DNA from: DTKY01 sp037440765
Lineage (GTDB): Bacteria; Acidobacteriota; Terriglobia; Bryobacterales; Bryobacteraceae
DNA length: 15,142 nt
Direction: 5' to 3'
Assembly (NCBI GenBank): GCA_037440765.1
Contig: JBBITL010000088.1
Coordinates: 1 to 15,142, forward strand
Each line of letters opens with the position of its first letter. Position 1 is the stretch's first letter. The notes under the pieces are model-generated. The model was not told where the DNA came from, did not search any database, and saw nothing but the letters and a program-made list of their open reading frames with translations. Made by a program: the position numbers and the translations under genes. This document shows positions 7,661 to 15,142 of the stretch, one piece after another.

Positions 7661-9913
7661 ATGGCGGCGGGTAACGGCTGCGGGCCCGGTGAGAGCCGGT
7701 GGGGCTGGTGGGCCTCGCGGCTCGGCCCTCCGATCCTCCTGTTACTGCTCTGCGCCGGGTTCTTCTGGAAGCTGGTTCTGACAGATCAGTACACCTGGCT
7801 GGAGGCCGGCGACATCCCCAACCAGGTGCTGCCGTGGCTTCAGGTCCAGGCCGGCGAGTGGCATCGCGGGCGTGTGCCGCTTTGGGATCCCTACCAGTGG
7901 GGCGGACAGTCGCTGATCGGCCAGGCCCAGCCGGGGGTTGTCTACCCGCTGAACTGGATACTCTTTCTCCTGCCGCTTGAGGACGGGTGGCTCCGCCAGT
8001 CGGCTGTGCACTGGTACTTCGTGATGATCCACTTCATGGCCGCCTGGTTCGCCTACCTTCTCTGCCGGGACCTGGAGCGCAGCCGCATGGCCTCCGTGGC
8101 GGCCGGCTGCGCCTTCGCCCTGGGGGGGTGGATGAGCGTGACCGCCTGGCCGCAAATGCTCAACAGCGCGGTGTGGGCTCCTCTGGTGCTGATGTTTGTG
8201 CTCCGCAGCCTGCGCGGCGTGCGTCCCGTGGCCAGCGCCGCCGCGGCGGGCGCCGCGCTGGGCATGTCCTTGCTGGCGGGACACCATCAGATTCCGACCT
8301 TCATGTTGCTGGCGACCGGCGGCATCTGGCTCCACCAGGTGTTCCGAAAGGGCCGGCCCTCGTGGGAGGCGGCAAGACTGGCGGCGATCTTCCTTGTGTT
8401 CACCGCCCTGACCGGCGCCTTGCAGATCCTGCCGGCCTACGAGTACGGCAGGCTGGCCGAGCGGTGGGTGGGGCTTGTGGAGCCCAAGGGCTGGAACGAG
8501 CCGGTACCTTACTCGATCCACAGCCAGTACTCTCTGATCCCAACCTCCCTTGTCGCGATCCTGCTGCCCGGCTACCAGCGCAGCAACGCCGATCCGTTCA
8601 CCGGTGTGGCGGCGCTTACCCTGGCCCTGCTCGCAGTGGCTCTGGCCTGGAGGGAGCGCCATGTGAAGGTCTTCGCGGCCATTGCCGTGGGCGGTCTGCT
8701 GTTCTCGCTCGGCCGGAACAACGTGTTTCATGGCGTGCTATATGCTCTGGTCCCGCTGGTGGAGAAGGCCCGGAGCCCTTCGTTCGCCGTATTCATATTC
8801 CACTTCGGCATAGCGGTCCTGGCCGCCTATGGCATTGACTGCATGAGGCGTGCAGGCGAGTCCCCATGGCCGCGCCGGGCGGCGCTCGCGCTGGTGGCAT
8901 TCGGCGCCGGCGTGTTCGCCCTCCGGGCGGCGCTGCTGGCCGGCGAGCGGGCGCCGCCGGACGACCGGTTCATGGTGGTGGCGCTGGTTGCCTTGCTTGT
9001 GGCGGCGCTGCTTCATGGTTGGAGGCGGGGAGTCCTCCCGCCTGTGGCGGCAGCGGCGATGCTTACAGGGTTGATGCTCATCGAGTCCGGCAACGTATCC
9101 GGGAGCGGCTGGGTGAACCGGGAGGAGAAAGGCGGGCAGCCCTTCCTGCCCAGGCTGGCGCAACATTCGGATATCGCCGGCTACCTGCGCGGCGTTCCCT
9201 GGCCTGCCCGCATGGAGGTCTCCGACACGGACATCCCGTACAACTTCGGGGACTGGTACGGCATCGACCAGTTTGGCGGCTACGTAGCCAGCCTGCCCGC
9301 CAACCTGCTTCGCCTTCCGTGGGGCTACCCGCGGTCCAGGCAGATTTTCGGCGTCAACTACACCGTGACGCGCGAGCCGCCGGGCCCCGGCCAGGAGGAA
9401 GTCTTCCAGTCGGCCAGCGGCCTGAAGGTTCACTGGAACCGCGACGCCTTCCCAAGGGTCTGGACCGTGCACGAGGCCAGGCAGGTCAGCGGCGAAAGTG
9501 AGATCCGCGCCATCATGGGCGGCGGCCCGCTGGACCTGCGCCGCACCACGTTCCTGCTGGGACCGCCTCCGCCCCTGGAGACCTGCCCGGAGGCGGACGA
9601 AGTGCGGCTGACCAGGCGCAACAGCGGCCGGGTTACCATCGAGGCGGAGATGGGCTGCCGCGGCATGGTGATCCTGGGCGACAGCTACTTCCCGGGATGG
9701 GTCGCCTGGGTGGACGGCCGGCGGGCGCCTATACACGAAGCCTACACGGCGGTTCGAGGGGTGGTCGTGGAGAAGGGCAGGCACACCATCGAGATGCGCT
9801 ACCTGCCGGTCTCGGTGTTTGCCGGGCTGCTCCTGACCCTCGCCGGCTTTGGCGGCGCTCTGGCGCTCTCGATCCGGGCGCGCGGGAAGAAGGCGCGCGC
9901 CTCCCTGTGCTGA
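7661..9913 (+). CDS. YfhO-family polytopic membrane protein (GT-C-like)
   Basis: The 750-residue protein has an N-terminal membrane helix (LGPPILLLLLCAGFFW) and about a dozen hydrophobic segments. A large extracytoplasmic C-terminal domain is closed by a last helix (VFAGLLLTLAGFGGALAL). Between the first two helices it has AGDIPNQVLPWLQ (D51) and PLWDPYQWGGQSL (from about residue 73), the arrangement of YfhO and related GT-C-fold glycosyltransferase-like proteins, where an acidic residue in this loop is thought to be functional. The tail ILGDSYFPGWVAWVDGRR (about 671-688), with VRGVVVEKGRHTIEMRYLP after it, is a typical YfhO ending. Family members are linked to glycosylation of cell-envelope polymers using lipid-linked sugars; the substrate here is unknown. 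An alternative start lies six bases upstream at 7655. The next membrane gene begins seven bases after the stop, so the two are probably co-expressed and may work together. Confidence 0.88.
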   Translation: MAAGNGCGPGESRWGWWASRLGPPILLLLLCAGFFWKLVLTDQYTWLEAGDIPNQVLPWLQVQAGEWHRGRVPLWDPYQWGGQSLIGQAQPGVVYPLNWILFLLPLEDGWLRQSAVHWYFVMIHFMAAWFAYLLCRDLERSRMASVAAGCAFALGGWMSVTAWPQMLNSAVWAPLVLMFVLRSLRGVRPVASAAAAGAALGMSLLAGHHQIPTFMLLATGGIWLHQVFRKGRPSWEAARLAAIFLVFTALTGALQILPAYEYGRLAERWVGLVEPKGWNEPVPYSIHSQYSLIPTSLVAILLPGYQRSNADPFTGVAALTLALLAVALAWRERHVKVFAAIAVGGLLFSLGRNNVFHGVLYALVPLVEKARSPSFAVFIFHFGIAVLAAYGIDCMRRAGESPWPRRAALALVAFGAGVFALRAALLAGERAPPDDRFMVVALVALLVAALLHGWRRGVLPPVAAAAMLTGLMLIESGNVSGSGWVNREEKGGQPFLPRLAQHSDIAGYLRGVPWPARMEVSDTDIPYNFGDWYGIDQFGGYVASLPANLLRLPWGYPRSRQIFGVNYTVTREPPGPGQEEVFQSASGLKVHWNRDAFPRVWTVHEARQVSGESEIRAIMGGGPLDLRRTTFLLGPPPPLETCPEADEVRLTRRNSGRVTIEAEMGCRGMVILGDSYFPGWVAWVDGRRAPIHEAYTAVRGVVVEKGRHTIEMRYLPVSVFAGLLLTLAGFGGALALSIRARGKKARASLC

Positions 9914-9920
9914 TTCGCTG

Positions 9921-12188
9921 ATGCAGGCGGCTCTCATCCTTGCGGGCGCGTTCGCCACCGGTGCGGTTTCCCTCGCGCTGGGGCAACTCCTGTTCGCAGG
10001 GCTGCGGCTGCGGCTCCTTGGCATCGAGCGGGCCGCCCTGGCGTTCCTTGCCGGCTCCGGCCTGCTGAGCCTGACCGTGTTTCTGCTGGCGGCGGCGGGG
10101 TGGGCGCGGCCGCCGGTTTACATCGCAATCGGCCTGGCGGCGATGGCGGCGGTGCGCAGGAGGCTGTTCAGCTTCGGCCGCGCCGGCGCGCCGGCGCTGG
10201 AGCGGGGCTGGCGCATCGTGGCGGCCGCCCTGTTCGGCGTGTTCAGTTGGATCTACCTTCTGCGCGCCATGGCGCCGGAGCACAGTCCGGATGGAAGCTC
10301 CTACCACCTGGGGCTGGTTTCGCTTTACAACGAGGCCGGACGGCTGGTGAAGGTCACCGACAACATGTACGCGGCATTCCCCCAGGCGGTCGAGATGCTG
10401 TTCCTCCATGCGTTCTGGATCGGGAAGCACTCGTCGGCGGCGCTGGTGGAGTTCCAGTTCCTTATCGCGCTGGCAGCGCTGGTGTACTGCTTCGGGCGGA
10501 GGTTCGGTCACCCGAGGGGAGGTCTGCTGGCCTCCTTTGCGGTCTATGCCAGTCCGATCGCCGGCTGGACAGGCACCTGCGCTTACATCGACATCGCAGT
10601 AACCGCGGCCATTTTCGGGATGTTCTACCTGCTGTGTCTCTGGGAGGAGGGGCGGCCGGACCGCGTTCTGATTCCGGCCGGACTGCTGGCCGGCTTCGCG
10701 TTCGGCTCGAAGTACACCGCCGCGCTTGCCATTCCGTTCGGGCTGGCGTTCATCGCGCTGGTGCTCTGGCGGAGGCGGCGAGTCTCGGCTGTCGCTCCGG
10801 CTGCCTTTCTGCTGGCGGCCGTGCCGATGTTCTCCGGCTGGCTCATTAAGAACTGGCTGTGGATAGGGAACCCGGTGGCGCCGTTTCTGAACCGGTGGTT
10901 TCCGAACCCCTATTTCTTCCCGTCCTTCGAGCGCGAGTACACGGAGGTGATGCGTTGGATTGGAGGACTTGGCGGCTGGAGCGCCGTGCCCCTGGAGGTC
11001 ACCGTGCGGGGCGGAGCGGTGCAGGGGATTGTCGGGCCACTGTTCCTGCTCGCTCCGCTGGCGCTGCTGTCACTGCGCAGTGCGGTGGGGCGGAGGCTGT
11101 GCGCTGCCGCCCTGGTGTTCGCGGCCACTTATCCGCTGAACAAGGGCGCGCGCTTCCTGTTGCCCGCGCTTCCGTTTGTGGCCCTGGCGATGGCGGCGGC
11201 TCTGGCGAAGTACCGGCGGCTCACCGGCGCGCTCATCCTGGGGCACGCCGTGGCCAGTTACCCGGCCGTGGTGGCCCTCTACACGAACCAGTACGCGATG
11301 CGGCTCGGCCCGACGCCGTCGCTGGCCGAGGCTTTCCGCCTTATGCCGGAAGACCGGTTCCTTCGCGGCAAGCGCTTCGGCTACGGAGCGGCGCGCATGG
11401 TGGAGGATCTGGTCCCGCCGGACAAGCAGGTCTATTCTTTCGTTACTTTCCAGGAGGCTTATTCGCGCAGGAAGGTGATAATGTACTACGCCTCCGCCAG
11501 GGCGAACCTGGTTAGCGAGACTCTGTTCACCGCACTGGACGCCGCGCCGTTGTTCGGTGGCAGGCCGATGGCCTCGGGGGTCAGTCCGGATCTGCTCCCG
11601 GTCGTTGAGATGGAGTACCGTTTCCCTCCAGTGAAGGCGCGCGCCGTACGGCTGACCCAGCCCAAGGCAGCCGGGCGGCTCTGGGTGCTGACCGACGCGA
11701 GGGTGTTCTCGCGTGGCGACGAGATCCGGCTGCCTCCCTCGGCCCGGTTCACGGCCTCCCACTCGCGCTGGTACGCGGGGCGGGCCTTCGATGCTAATCC
11801 CGTGACCCTGTGGTGCAGCCGTGAAAACGTCAGGGCGGGGATGTACGTCGAGGCGCAATTCGGAGAGGAACTCGAAGTGGATCGCCTTACGATCCGCGCG
11901 CCACGGGACCAGGGCGGTCTGGCGCCGGTGCTGGAGGTGATGGCGGAGGGCGCCCGGTGGGTGGAAACCGGCCGCGACCCGGCGGTCTCCGTTGTTCCGC
12001 CGCCGGCGGATCTCCGGGCGCTGGCCTCCGGTCAGCTCCTCCGCGACGGGATCGACTACCTGCTGGTGTACGAAAGCAACATTGTGGCGGACGACTTCCG
12101 GGAACGGGCGGCGGAGTGGCGGGTCGAGAAGATCGGCTCGTCCGAGGATTTTTCGCTCTACCGCATCCTCTGGCCGGCGGGTTCCTGA
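9921..12188 (+). CDS. GT-C-like polytopic membrane protein with embedded discoidin-like domain
   Basis: This 755-residue protein has many transmembrane segments up to about residue 456 and then a soluble, probably extracytoplasmic, part. The loop motif APEHSPDGSSYHLGL (D124, Y128, H129) resembles the Asp-containing first loop of GT-C glycosyltransferases, so transfer of a sugar from a polyprenyl carrier is plausible but unproven. Residues about 609-700 look like an F5/8 type C (discoidin, CBM32-like) domain: FTASHSRWYAGRAFDANPVT, then LWCSRE, GMYVEAQFG and LEVDRLTIRAP. It seems to be inserted before a closing segment, GIDYLLVYESNIVADDF...DFSLYRI, typical of GT-C protein tails. The ATG at 9921 gives a hydrophobic N-terminus (AALILAGAFATGAVSLALG) at once; an in-frame ATG at 9849 would overlap the previous gene. 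No clear Shine-Dalgarno is seen, so coupling with the gene seven bases upstream is likely. Confidence 0.82.
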   Translation: MQAALILAGAFATGAVSLALGQLLFAGLRLRLLGIERAALAFLAGSGLLSLTVFLLAAAGWARPPVYIAIGLAAMAAVRRRLFSFGRAGAPALERGWRIVAAALFGVFSWIYLLRAMAPEHSPDGSSYHLGLVSLYNEAGRLVKVTDNMYAAFPQAVEMLFLHAFWIGKHSSAALVEFQFLIALAALVYCFGRRFGHPRGGLLASFAVYASPIAGWTGTCAYIDIAVTAAIFGMFYLLCLWEEGRPDRVLIPAGLLAGFAFGSKYTAALAIPFGLAFIALVLWRRRRVSAVAPAAFLLAAVPMFSGWLIKNWLWIGNPVAPFLNRWFPNPYFFPSFEREYTEVMRWIGGLGGWSAVPLEVTVRGGAVQGIVGPLFLLAPLALLSLRSAVGRRLCAAALVFAATYPLNKGARFLLPALPFVALAMAAALAKYRRLTGALILGHAVASYPAVVALYTNQYAMRLGPTPSLAEAFRLMPEDRFLRGKRFGYGAARMVEDLVPPDKQVYSFVTFQEAYSRRKVIMYYASARANLVSETLFTALDAAPLFGGRPMASGVSPDLLPVVEMEYRFPPVKARAVRLTQPKAAGRLWVLTDARVFSRGDEIRLPPSARFTASHSRWYAGRAFDANPVTLWCSRENVRAGMYVEAQFGEELEVDRLTIRAPRDQGGLAPVLEVMAEGARWVETGRDPAVSVVPPPADLRALASGQLLRDGIDYLLVYESNIVADDFRERAAEWRVEKIGSSEDFSLYRILWPAGS

Positions 12189-12194
12189 TTCGGA

Positions 12195-12200
12195 GATAAT
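12195..12200 (+). promoter_or_regulatory. Possible -10 box before dnaG
   Basis: GATAAT, in the AT-rich patch GATAATAT, lies 17 bases before the dnaG ATG and matches TATAAT at 5/6 positions. The -35 region (TGGCCG at 12171-12176) matches at only about 3/6. The short AT-rich patch stands out from the surrounding GC-rich coding DNA, but it could be chance. Confidence 0.25.
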
Positions 12201-12217
12201 ATCCGGCAGCAGGCCGC

Positions 12218-13963
12218 ATGGAGTTCGTCGAACACCTGAAATCATCGGTGGACATCGTGAAGGTGGCCGGCGAGTATGTTCGCCTGCGCAAGAGCGGCGC
12301 CGGCCCGCGCTGGACGGGCCTGTGCCCCTTCCACACCGAGAAGACGCCCTCCTTCTCCGTGCACCAGGGCCATCAGTTTTACAAGTGCTTCGGCTGCGGC
12401 GCTGGCGGCGACGTGATCAAGTTCGTGATGGAGATCGAGCGGCTGAGCTTTTTCGAGGCGCTGAAGCTGCTGGCCGACCGCAACGGCATACCCATGCCGA
12501 AGCGCGCCGAGTACAGCGACGAGGAAACCCGCCTGCGCGCGGCGCTGTTCGAGATGCACGAGGCCGCTGCGCGCGCCTTCCGCGCCAACCTGAACGGCCC
12601 GGCCGGCGCCGCGGCGCGCGAGTACCTGGCCGGGCGCGGCGTCGGAGCCGGAGCGGTCGAGGAGTTTGGCCTCGGCTGCTCAGACCGGTCGGGCCAGGAC
12701 CTGGTGCGCCGGTTCGAACGTGCAGGATTCACCGCCGCTCAGATGGAGGCTTCCGGCCTGGTGCTGAAGAGGCAGGACGGCTCGGGCTTTTTCGACCGCT
12801 TCCGCGACCGCTTGATGTTTCCCATACACAGCGAAACGGGAAAGGTGATCGGCTTCGGCGGCCGCAAGCTGGTGGCGGGTGACGAGCCCAAGTATCTGAA
12901 TTCGCCCGAGACGCCGGTATACCGCAAGAGCCAGGTGCTGTACAACCTGCACCGGGCCAAGGAGGGAATCCGCAAGTCGGATATCGCCATCCTGGTGGAA
13001 GGATACATGGACGTGATCGGCTTGCACGAGGCGGGCGTCCGTGAGGTGGTGGCCTCCTGCGGCACCGCGCTGACCTCGGCTCAGGTGCGCACGCTCAAGC
13101 GGCATTCGGAGCGGATGGTGGTGAATTTCGACCCGGACGCGGCAGGCTCCGCCGCGGCGGAGCGCTCCGTCCAGGTACTGCTCGAAGAAGGCATGCACGT
13201 GCGCGTGCTGGAACTGAAGGGCGGCCATGACCCGGACGAGTTCGTGAAGGTCTCTGGGGCGGAGGCATACCGGGCCGCGCTCCAGCGCGCGCCGGGCTAT
13301 TTCCACTGGCTCGCTGACAGGGCCCGGCTCCGCTTCGACATGAGCACGGCGCAGGGGCGCGTCTCGGCGCTCCAGTTTCTGCTGCCGGCCATCCAGAGGG
13401 TAGGCGACAAGCTGGAGCGGGCGGCGATCGCCGCCGACATCGCGGGATACCTCGGAGTCGAGCAGGGCATGGTGCTCGATCACTTCAAGAGGGCCGCTGC
13501 CGGCCGCCGTGAACAGCCGCCGGCGCCCCAGGTGGAGCCCGTGCGGCCGGTGGAGAAGATTCTGCTGAACGCGCTGCTGGCAGACGGCGGGATCCGCGCT
13601 GAGATCCTGCCGGCCTTGAGGGAGATGCCGGAGGTGGAGCAACTCGCCGCGTCCCGCATCTTCCGGTCGCTTTTCGCTTTGTACGAGCAGAACCAGGGCT
13701 TCCGGTTCGCGGACCTGGAGGCGCGCCTGGAAGATGGCGACAAGAAACTGCTTTCTTCAATGGTTCTGGCCGATGAGACGGGCGCGGAGGACTGTACGCT
13801 GGAGCAGGCGGCAGCCTGCCTCAGGCTGCTCCGGGATGAGGGCCGCGTGGCGGAGAAAGCCAGGCTCCGCAGAAGAGTGAAGGAGGCGGAGCGGATGGGC
13901 GACCTGGCCGAGGCCATGCGCCTGGCGCGGGAACTGGCGGAAGCGGAGGAACCGCGTAGCTGA
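12218..13963 (+). CDS. dnaG: DNA primase DnaG
   Basis: DnaG makes the RNA primers for the lagging strand and for replication start. The product is 581 residues, a normal length. The N-terminal zinc-binding domain has C36, H39, C57 and C60 (LCPFHTEKTPSFSV and YKCFGCGAGGDVI). The RNA polymerase domain has FGLGCSD, FRDRLMFPI, GFGGRKL and PKYLNSPETPVY. The Toprim part has LVEGYMDVIGLHEAG with E261, SCGTALTSAQ, and the metal-binding NFDPDAAGS (D305, D307). The C-terminal helicase-binding region (about 430-581) is less conserved and rich in Glu, Arg and Ala, as usual. The ATG at 12218 starts MEFVEHLKSSVDIVKVAGEY, a normal primase N-terminus. The gene follows the membrane-protein pair by 29 bp and precedes rpoD by about 60 bp, the classic dnaG-rpoD order. 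Confidence 0.98.
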   Translation: MEFVEHLKSSVDIVKVAGEYVRLRKSGAGPRWTGLCPFHTEKTPSFSVHQGHQFYKCFGCGAGGDVIKFVMEIERLSFFEALKLLADRNGIPMPKRAEYSDEETRLRAALFEMHEAAARAFRANLNGPAGAAAREYLAGRGVGAGAVEEFGLGCSDRSGQDLVRRFERAGFTAAQMEASGLVLKRQDGSGFFDRFRDRLMFPIHSETGKVIGFGGRKLVAGDEPKYLNSPETPVYRKSQVLYNLHRAKEGIRKSDIAILVEGYMDVIGLHEAGVREVVASCGTALTSAQVRTLKRHSERMVVNFDPDAAGSAAAERSVQVLLEEGMHVRVLELKGGHDPDEFVKVSGAEAYRAALQRAPGYFHWLADRARLRFDMSTAQGRVSALQFLLPAIQRVGDKLERAAIAADIAGYLGVEQGMVLDHFKRAAAGRREQPPAPQVEPVRPVEKILLNALLADGGIRAEILPALREMPEVEQLAASRIFRSLFALYEQNQGFRFADLEARLEDGDKKLLSSMVLADETGAEDCTLEQAAACLRLLRDEGRVAEKARLRRRVKEAERMGDLAEAMRLARELAEAEEPRS

Positions 13964-13977
13964 GCGGCGCGGTGGTG

Positions 13978-13983
13978 TAGAAT
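13978..13983 (+). promoter_or_regulatory. Possible -10 box before rpoD
   Basis: TAGAAT matches TATAAT at 5/6 positions and sits 15 bp after the dnaG stop. No recognisable -35 lies at 16-18 bp. A start near 13990 would give a leader of about 35 bases to the TTG at 14025, or about 14 to the GTG at 14004. It could give rpoD its own expression apart from dnaG. Confidence 0.3.
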
Positions 13984-14024
13984 GTGTTGAGCTGGTTTTC
14001 CAGGTGGCAGCGTACGGGGGTCCT

Positions 14025-15142
14025 TTGGCGGTCGATGCAAGACAGGGTCGCTTGAAGCGGCTCATGGCTGCTGGGAAAGAGAAGGGCTTCCTTCTCTACG
14101 ACGAGATCAACGAGGTCCTGCCGGACAGCGTCACCAGCGGCGCCGCCCTGGACGACTTGCTCTCGGATCTGGACGCCGCGGGCGTCGAGATCCTGGAGGA
14201 GCCCAAGCTCGAGTTCGACCGGAAGGCCGAGGAGCCTGAGGAACTCATAGATCTCGAGATCGCCACCGACGCCGCCGACAAGACCAACGATCCGGTCCGT
14301 ATGTACCTGCGCGAGATGGGCCTGGTGCCTCTTCTGACCAGGGATGGCGAGATTAACCTGGCCAGGCGCGTGGAACGCGGCCAGAACTGCGTGAAGAAGG
14401 CCCTCTCCCGCTCGCCGCTGGTGATCCAGAGGCTTCTGAAGCTGGGGGATGAGCTGGAGCGGAACCTTGTCCGTGTGGAGGACCTGGTGCTCCTGCCCGA
14501 GGGTCCGGCCAGCGAGGAGTTCGCCACCCAAGCCCGCGCGCAGCTACTGCTCGCCGTAGCCGAAATCCGCAAACAGTACAAGAAAGCCCAGCAGTTCCGC
14601 CAGCGGTTGCAGGTCATGAGCAGGGGAATGAAGCCAAAGCAGCACAGGACGCTGCGCTGGAACCTGGGACGGGCTCAGGTGGGGATTTCTCAGGCGTTCC
14701 GGAGGACTCAGTTCTCGCCGGAATTCCGGAGCCAGCTTGTGGGCATGATCGTCCAGGCGGTGGATGAGTACAAGCCCGTCGAGCGCGAGATCGCGCGGAT
14801 CCAGAGGAGGCGCGAGGAAAGCGCGCATGCCGGCCCGGCAGTGCTCCGTGAGATTCGCAAGGCCATGCGGCAGGCCACGCAGCGGCTCCAGGAGCTGGAG
14901 GAGTCGGCCGGCTCCACCGCCACCGGACTCCGGCGCACGCTCCAGGTCATCGAGCGCGGTGAGCAGGAAACCGAGTCGGCCAAGAAACAGCTCATCGAGG
15001 CCAACCTGCGCCTGGTGGTGTCCATCGCCAAACGTTACACCAACCGCGGTCTCCAGTTCCTGGACCTGATCCAGGAAGGCAACATCGGGCTGATGAAGGC
15101 GGTCGAGAAGTTCGACTACCGCAAGGGCTACAAGTTTTCCAC
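14025..15142 (+). CDS. rpoD: RNA polymerase primary sigma factor RpoD (sigma70), 5' part, cut by window edge
   Basis: This is the housekeeping sigma factor, which directs RNA polymerase to most promoters. About 372 residues are present; the sequence stops inside region 2, so regions 3 and 4 lie beyond the window. Region 1.1 is RLKRLMAAGKEKGFLLYDE, region 1.2 is TNDPVRMYLREMGLVPLLTR (from about residue 87), and the charged, helix-rich non-conserved region follows. Region 2 begins at about residue 323 with LIEANLRLVVSIAKRYTNRG and runs through DLIQEGNIGLMKAVEKFDYR. The start is uncertain. The only ATG (14064) falls inside conserved region 1.1, so a non-ATG start is likely: TTG 14025 (chosen, because GGGGG lies just upstream and it leaves about nine residues before the LKRL motif, as in E. 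coli), GTG 14004, or TTG 14052. The frame stays open back into dnaG. Confidence 0.93.
   Translation, partial: MAVDARQGRLKRLMAAGKEKGFLLYDEINEVLPDSVTSGAALDDLLSDLDAAGVEILEEPKLEFDRKAEEPEELIDLEIATDAADKTNDPVRMYLREMGLVPLLTRDGEINLARRVERGQNCVKKALSRSPLVIQRLLKLGDELERNLVRVEDLVLLPEGPASEEFATQARAQLLLAVAEIRKQYKKAQQFRQRLQVMSRGMKPKQHRTLRWNLGRAQVGISQAFRRTQFSPEFRSQLVGMIVQAVDEYKPVEREIARIQRRREESAHAGPAVLREIRKAMRQATQRLQELEESAGSTATGLRRTLQVIERGEQETESAKKQLIEANLRLVVSIAKRYTNRGLQFLDLIQEGNIGLMKAVEKFDYRKGYKFS

Noticed and set aside
7742..8731. Antisense open frame (329 codons) opposite the YfhO-like gene
   Set aside because: The plus strand encodes clear membrane helices and YfhO motifs; the antisense product is hydrophilic and unordered.
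1..15142. Mobile elements, CRISPR arrays, tRNA or rRNA genes, attachment sites
   Set aside because: On reading through I found no transposase or integrase motifs, no regularly spaced repeats, no target-site duplications and no tRNA- or rRNA-like stretches; the genes are packed end to end.

Overview
The window is GC-rich, gene-dense bacterial chromosome with no sign of mobile DNA. Most genes are core functions: glycine cleavage, glutamate dehydrogenase, mismatch repair, primase and the primary sigma factor. The form of RpoD region 1.1, the two-subunit glycine dehydrogenase and the pair of large GT-C-like membrane proteins fit Acidobacteriota, perhaps the Bryobacterales/Solibacter side. That placement is inferred from remembered sequence style, not from a search.

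Layout. Positions 1-2724 (minus strand) hold gcvT, gcvH and gcvPA in tight order, with gcvPA running off the left edge. A 94-bp divergent gap (2725-2818) carries a good sigma70-type promoter for gcvT. The plus strand then has a short aldo/keto-reductase-like protein with a degraded catalytic tetrad (2819-3631), a hexameric-type glutamate dehydrogenase (3748-5016), mutS overlapping it by 4 bp (5013-7604), two polytopic membrane proteins of GT-C/YfhO style (7661-9913 and 9921-12188), dnaG (12218-13963), and the 5' part of rpoD, cut by the right edge.

How the genes work together. GcvT, GcvH and GcvPA (with GcvPB, expected just past the left edge) break glycine down to CO2, ammonia and methylene-tetrahydrofolate; glutamate dehydrogenase handles ammonia/glutamate exchange. 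dnaG-rpoD is the conserved core of the 'macromolecular synthesis' cluster. Here the genes directly upstream are two envelope membrane proteins rather than rpsU. All plus-strand gaps from gdhA onward are short (at most about 60 bp), so readthrough from gdhA to rpoD is possible, with weak internal promoter-like sites before dnaG and rpoD.

I see no tRNA, rRNA, CRISPR, insertion sequence, prophage or convincing intrinsic terminator, and no gene-free stretch longer than about 120 bp. I do not see a clear undescribed multi-gene system. The points most worth a second look are the AKR-like protein lacking catalytic residues, the discoidin-like domain inside the second GT-C-like protein, the nearly leaderless gcvT promoter and the non-ATG start of rpoD.
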